From Pseudomonadota bacterium (GTDB lineage: Bacteria; Pseudomonadota; Alphaproteobacteria; Acetobacterales; Acetobacteraceae), in NCBI GenBank assembly GCA_021805485.1, contig JAJZFF010000610.1:1-6346 (forward strand): a stretch of DNA of 6,346 nt. Reading direction: 5' to 3'. The position numbers and the translations under genes were made by a program. Position 1 is the first letter of the stretch. The number at the start of each line of letters is the position of its first letter. Positions 6,179 through 6,346 of this stretch are shown piece by piece. The notes beneath the pieces are model-generated. The model did not search any database. It worked only from the letters and a program-made list of their open reading frames with translations, and was not told the origin of the DNA.

Positions 6179-6194
6179 CTCTGCCCATGGACAC
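6179..6194 (+). repeat. Start-codon repeat, copy 2
   Basis: CTCTGCCCATGGACAC surrounds the ATG at 6187 and differs by one base from the copy at 5615-5630. It is preceded by the -10-like CATAAC (6173-6178), again without a Shine-Dalgarno. Confidence 0.6.
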
Positions 6195-6346
6195 ATCACC
6201 AAGATGCGCCCTTGAGTCGGGAGAGCAGAATGTCGCGGTCGAGCGTCGGTCCGGAGCATGGCTCAGGATGGGCGCGATCATTCTCTGCACGGCAGGGCTT
6301 GCCGCATGCGCTGCCAAGGCGCCGCAGGCCAGTCTCGCCATGCCGC
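6187..6346 (+). CDS. Probable lipoprotein, N-terminal part (partial at window edge)
   Basis: The frame from ATG 6187 stays open to the right edge (53 codons visible). It encodes a polar N-terminus with Arg20, Arg21 and Arg27, then a hydrophobic segment (MGAIILCTAGLAAC, 28-41) ending in LAAC, which fits a lipobox for signal peptidase II; Cys41 would be lipidated. Residue +2 is Ala, not Asp, so outer-membrane sorting is the default expectation. An alternative start is ATG 6268, with GGAG at 6253-6256, but it gives a signal peptide of only 13 residues with no positive charge. An in-frame stop at 6175-6177 limits the upstream side. The mature part is too short to name a family. It follows DUF488 by 84 bases on the same strand. 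Confidence 0.5.
   Translation, partial: MDTSPRCALESGEQNVAVERRSGAWLRMGAIILCTAGLAACAAKAPQASLAMP

Noticed and set aside
5389..6341. Minus-strand ORFs opposite DUF488 and the right end
   Set aside because: They are antisense to DUF488, which has clear family motifs, and are compositionally biased.
1..6346. CRISPR arrays, tRNA or rRNA genes, transposases, attachment sites
   Set aside because: I saw no regularly spaced repeats, cloverleaf-like sequences, rRNA-like stretches or transposase/integrase motifs on either strand.

Overview
This window reads as chromosomal DNA of a high-GC, motile, Gram-negative proteobacterium. An alphaproteobacterium (Rhodospirillales/Acetobacterales-like) is my best guess. 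The grounds are the GC-rich codon use, the chemoreceptor architecture (Cache sensor, two HAMP units, C-terminal xWxxF tether) and the neighbouring family types. No rRNA, tRNA, CRISPR array, transposase or phage gene is visible, so this looks like ordinary accessory-to-core chromosome rather than a mobile island.

Layout. Positions 1-747 (minus strand) hold the N-terminal part of a GAF-domain signalling protein that runs off the left edge. Positions 748-1314 are a long divergent intergenic region, unusually AT-rich around 955-1140, separating it from a methyl-accepting chemotaxis protein on the plus strand (GTG start at 1315, end 3225). A 209-bp spacer containing tiny ATGA-overlapping ORFs precedes a flavin reductase-family (FMN-binding split barrel) gene at 3435-3965. 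That gene converges on a minus-strand pair: a small DUF2784 membrane protein (4035-4430) and, upstream of it, a PAPS-type sulfotransferase (4563-5387). A 235-bp divergent region with a GC palindrome then leads to a plus-strand DUF488 gene (5623-6102). Its start looks leaderless, with TATACT seven bases before the ATG. Finally a probable lipoprotein begins at 6187 and leaves the window on the right.

How the genes work together. The GAF protein and the chemoreceptor are both signal-input proteins and are divergently arranged, so they could share regulation. The chemoreceptor is an orphan: no cheA, cheW, cheR or cheB lies nearby, but its C-terminal DWEDF resembles the CheR/CheB-docking pentapeptide. 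The sulfotransferase and DUF2784 genes are co-directional with a 132-bp gap and may form a loose transcription unit. The remaining genes have no obvious shared pathway.

I found no convincing undescribed multi-gene system. The most unusual sequence-level signal is a 15/16-bp repeat (CTCCGCCCATGGACAC / CTCTGCCCATGGACAC) that coincides with the start codons of two separate genes, both lacking a Shine-Dalgarno sequence and both preceded by -10-like A/T motifs.
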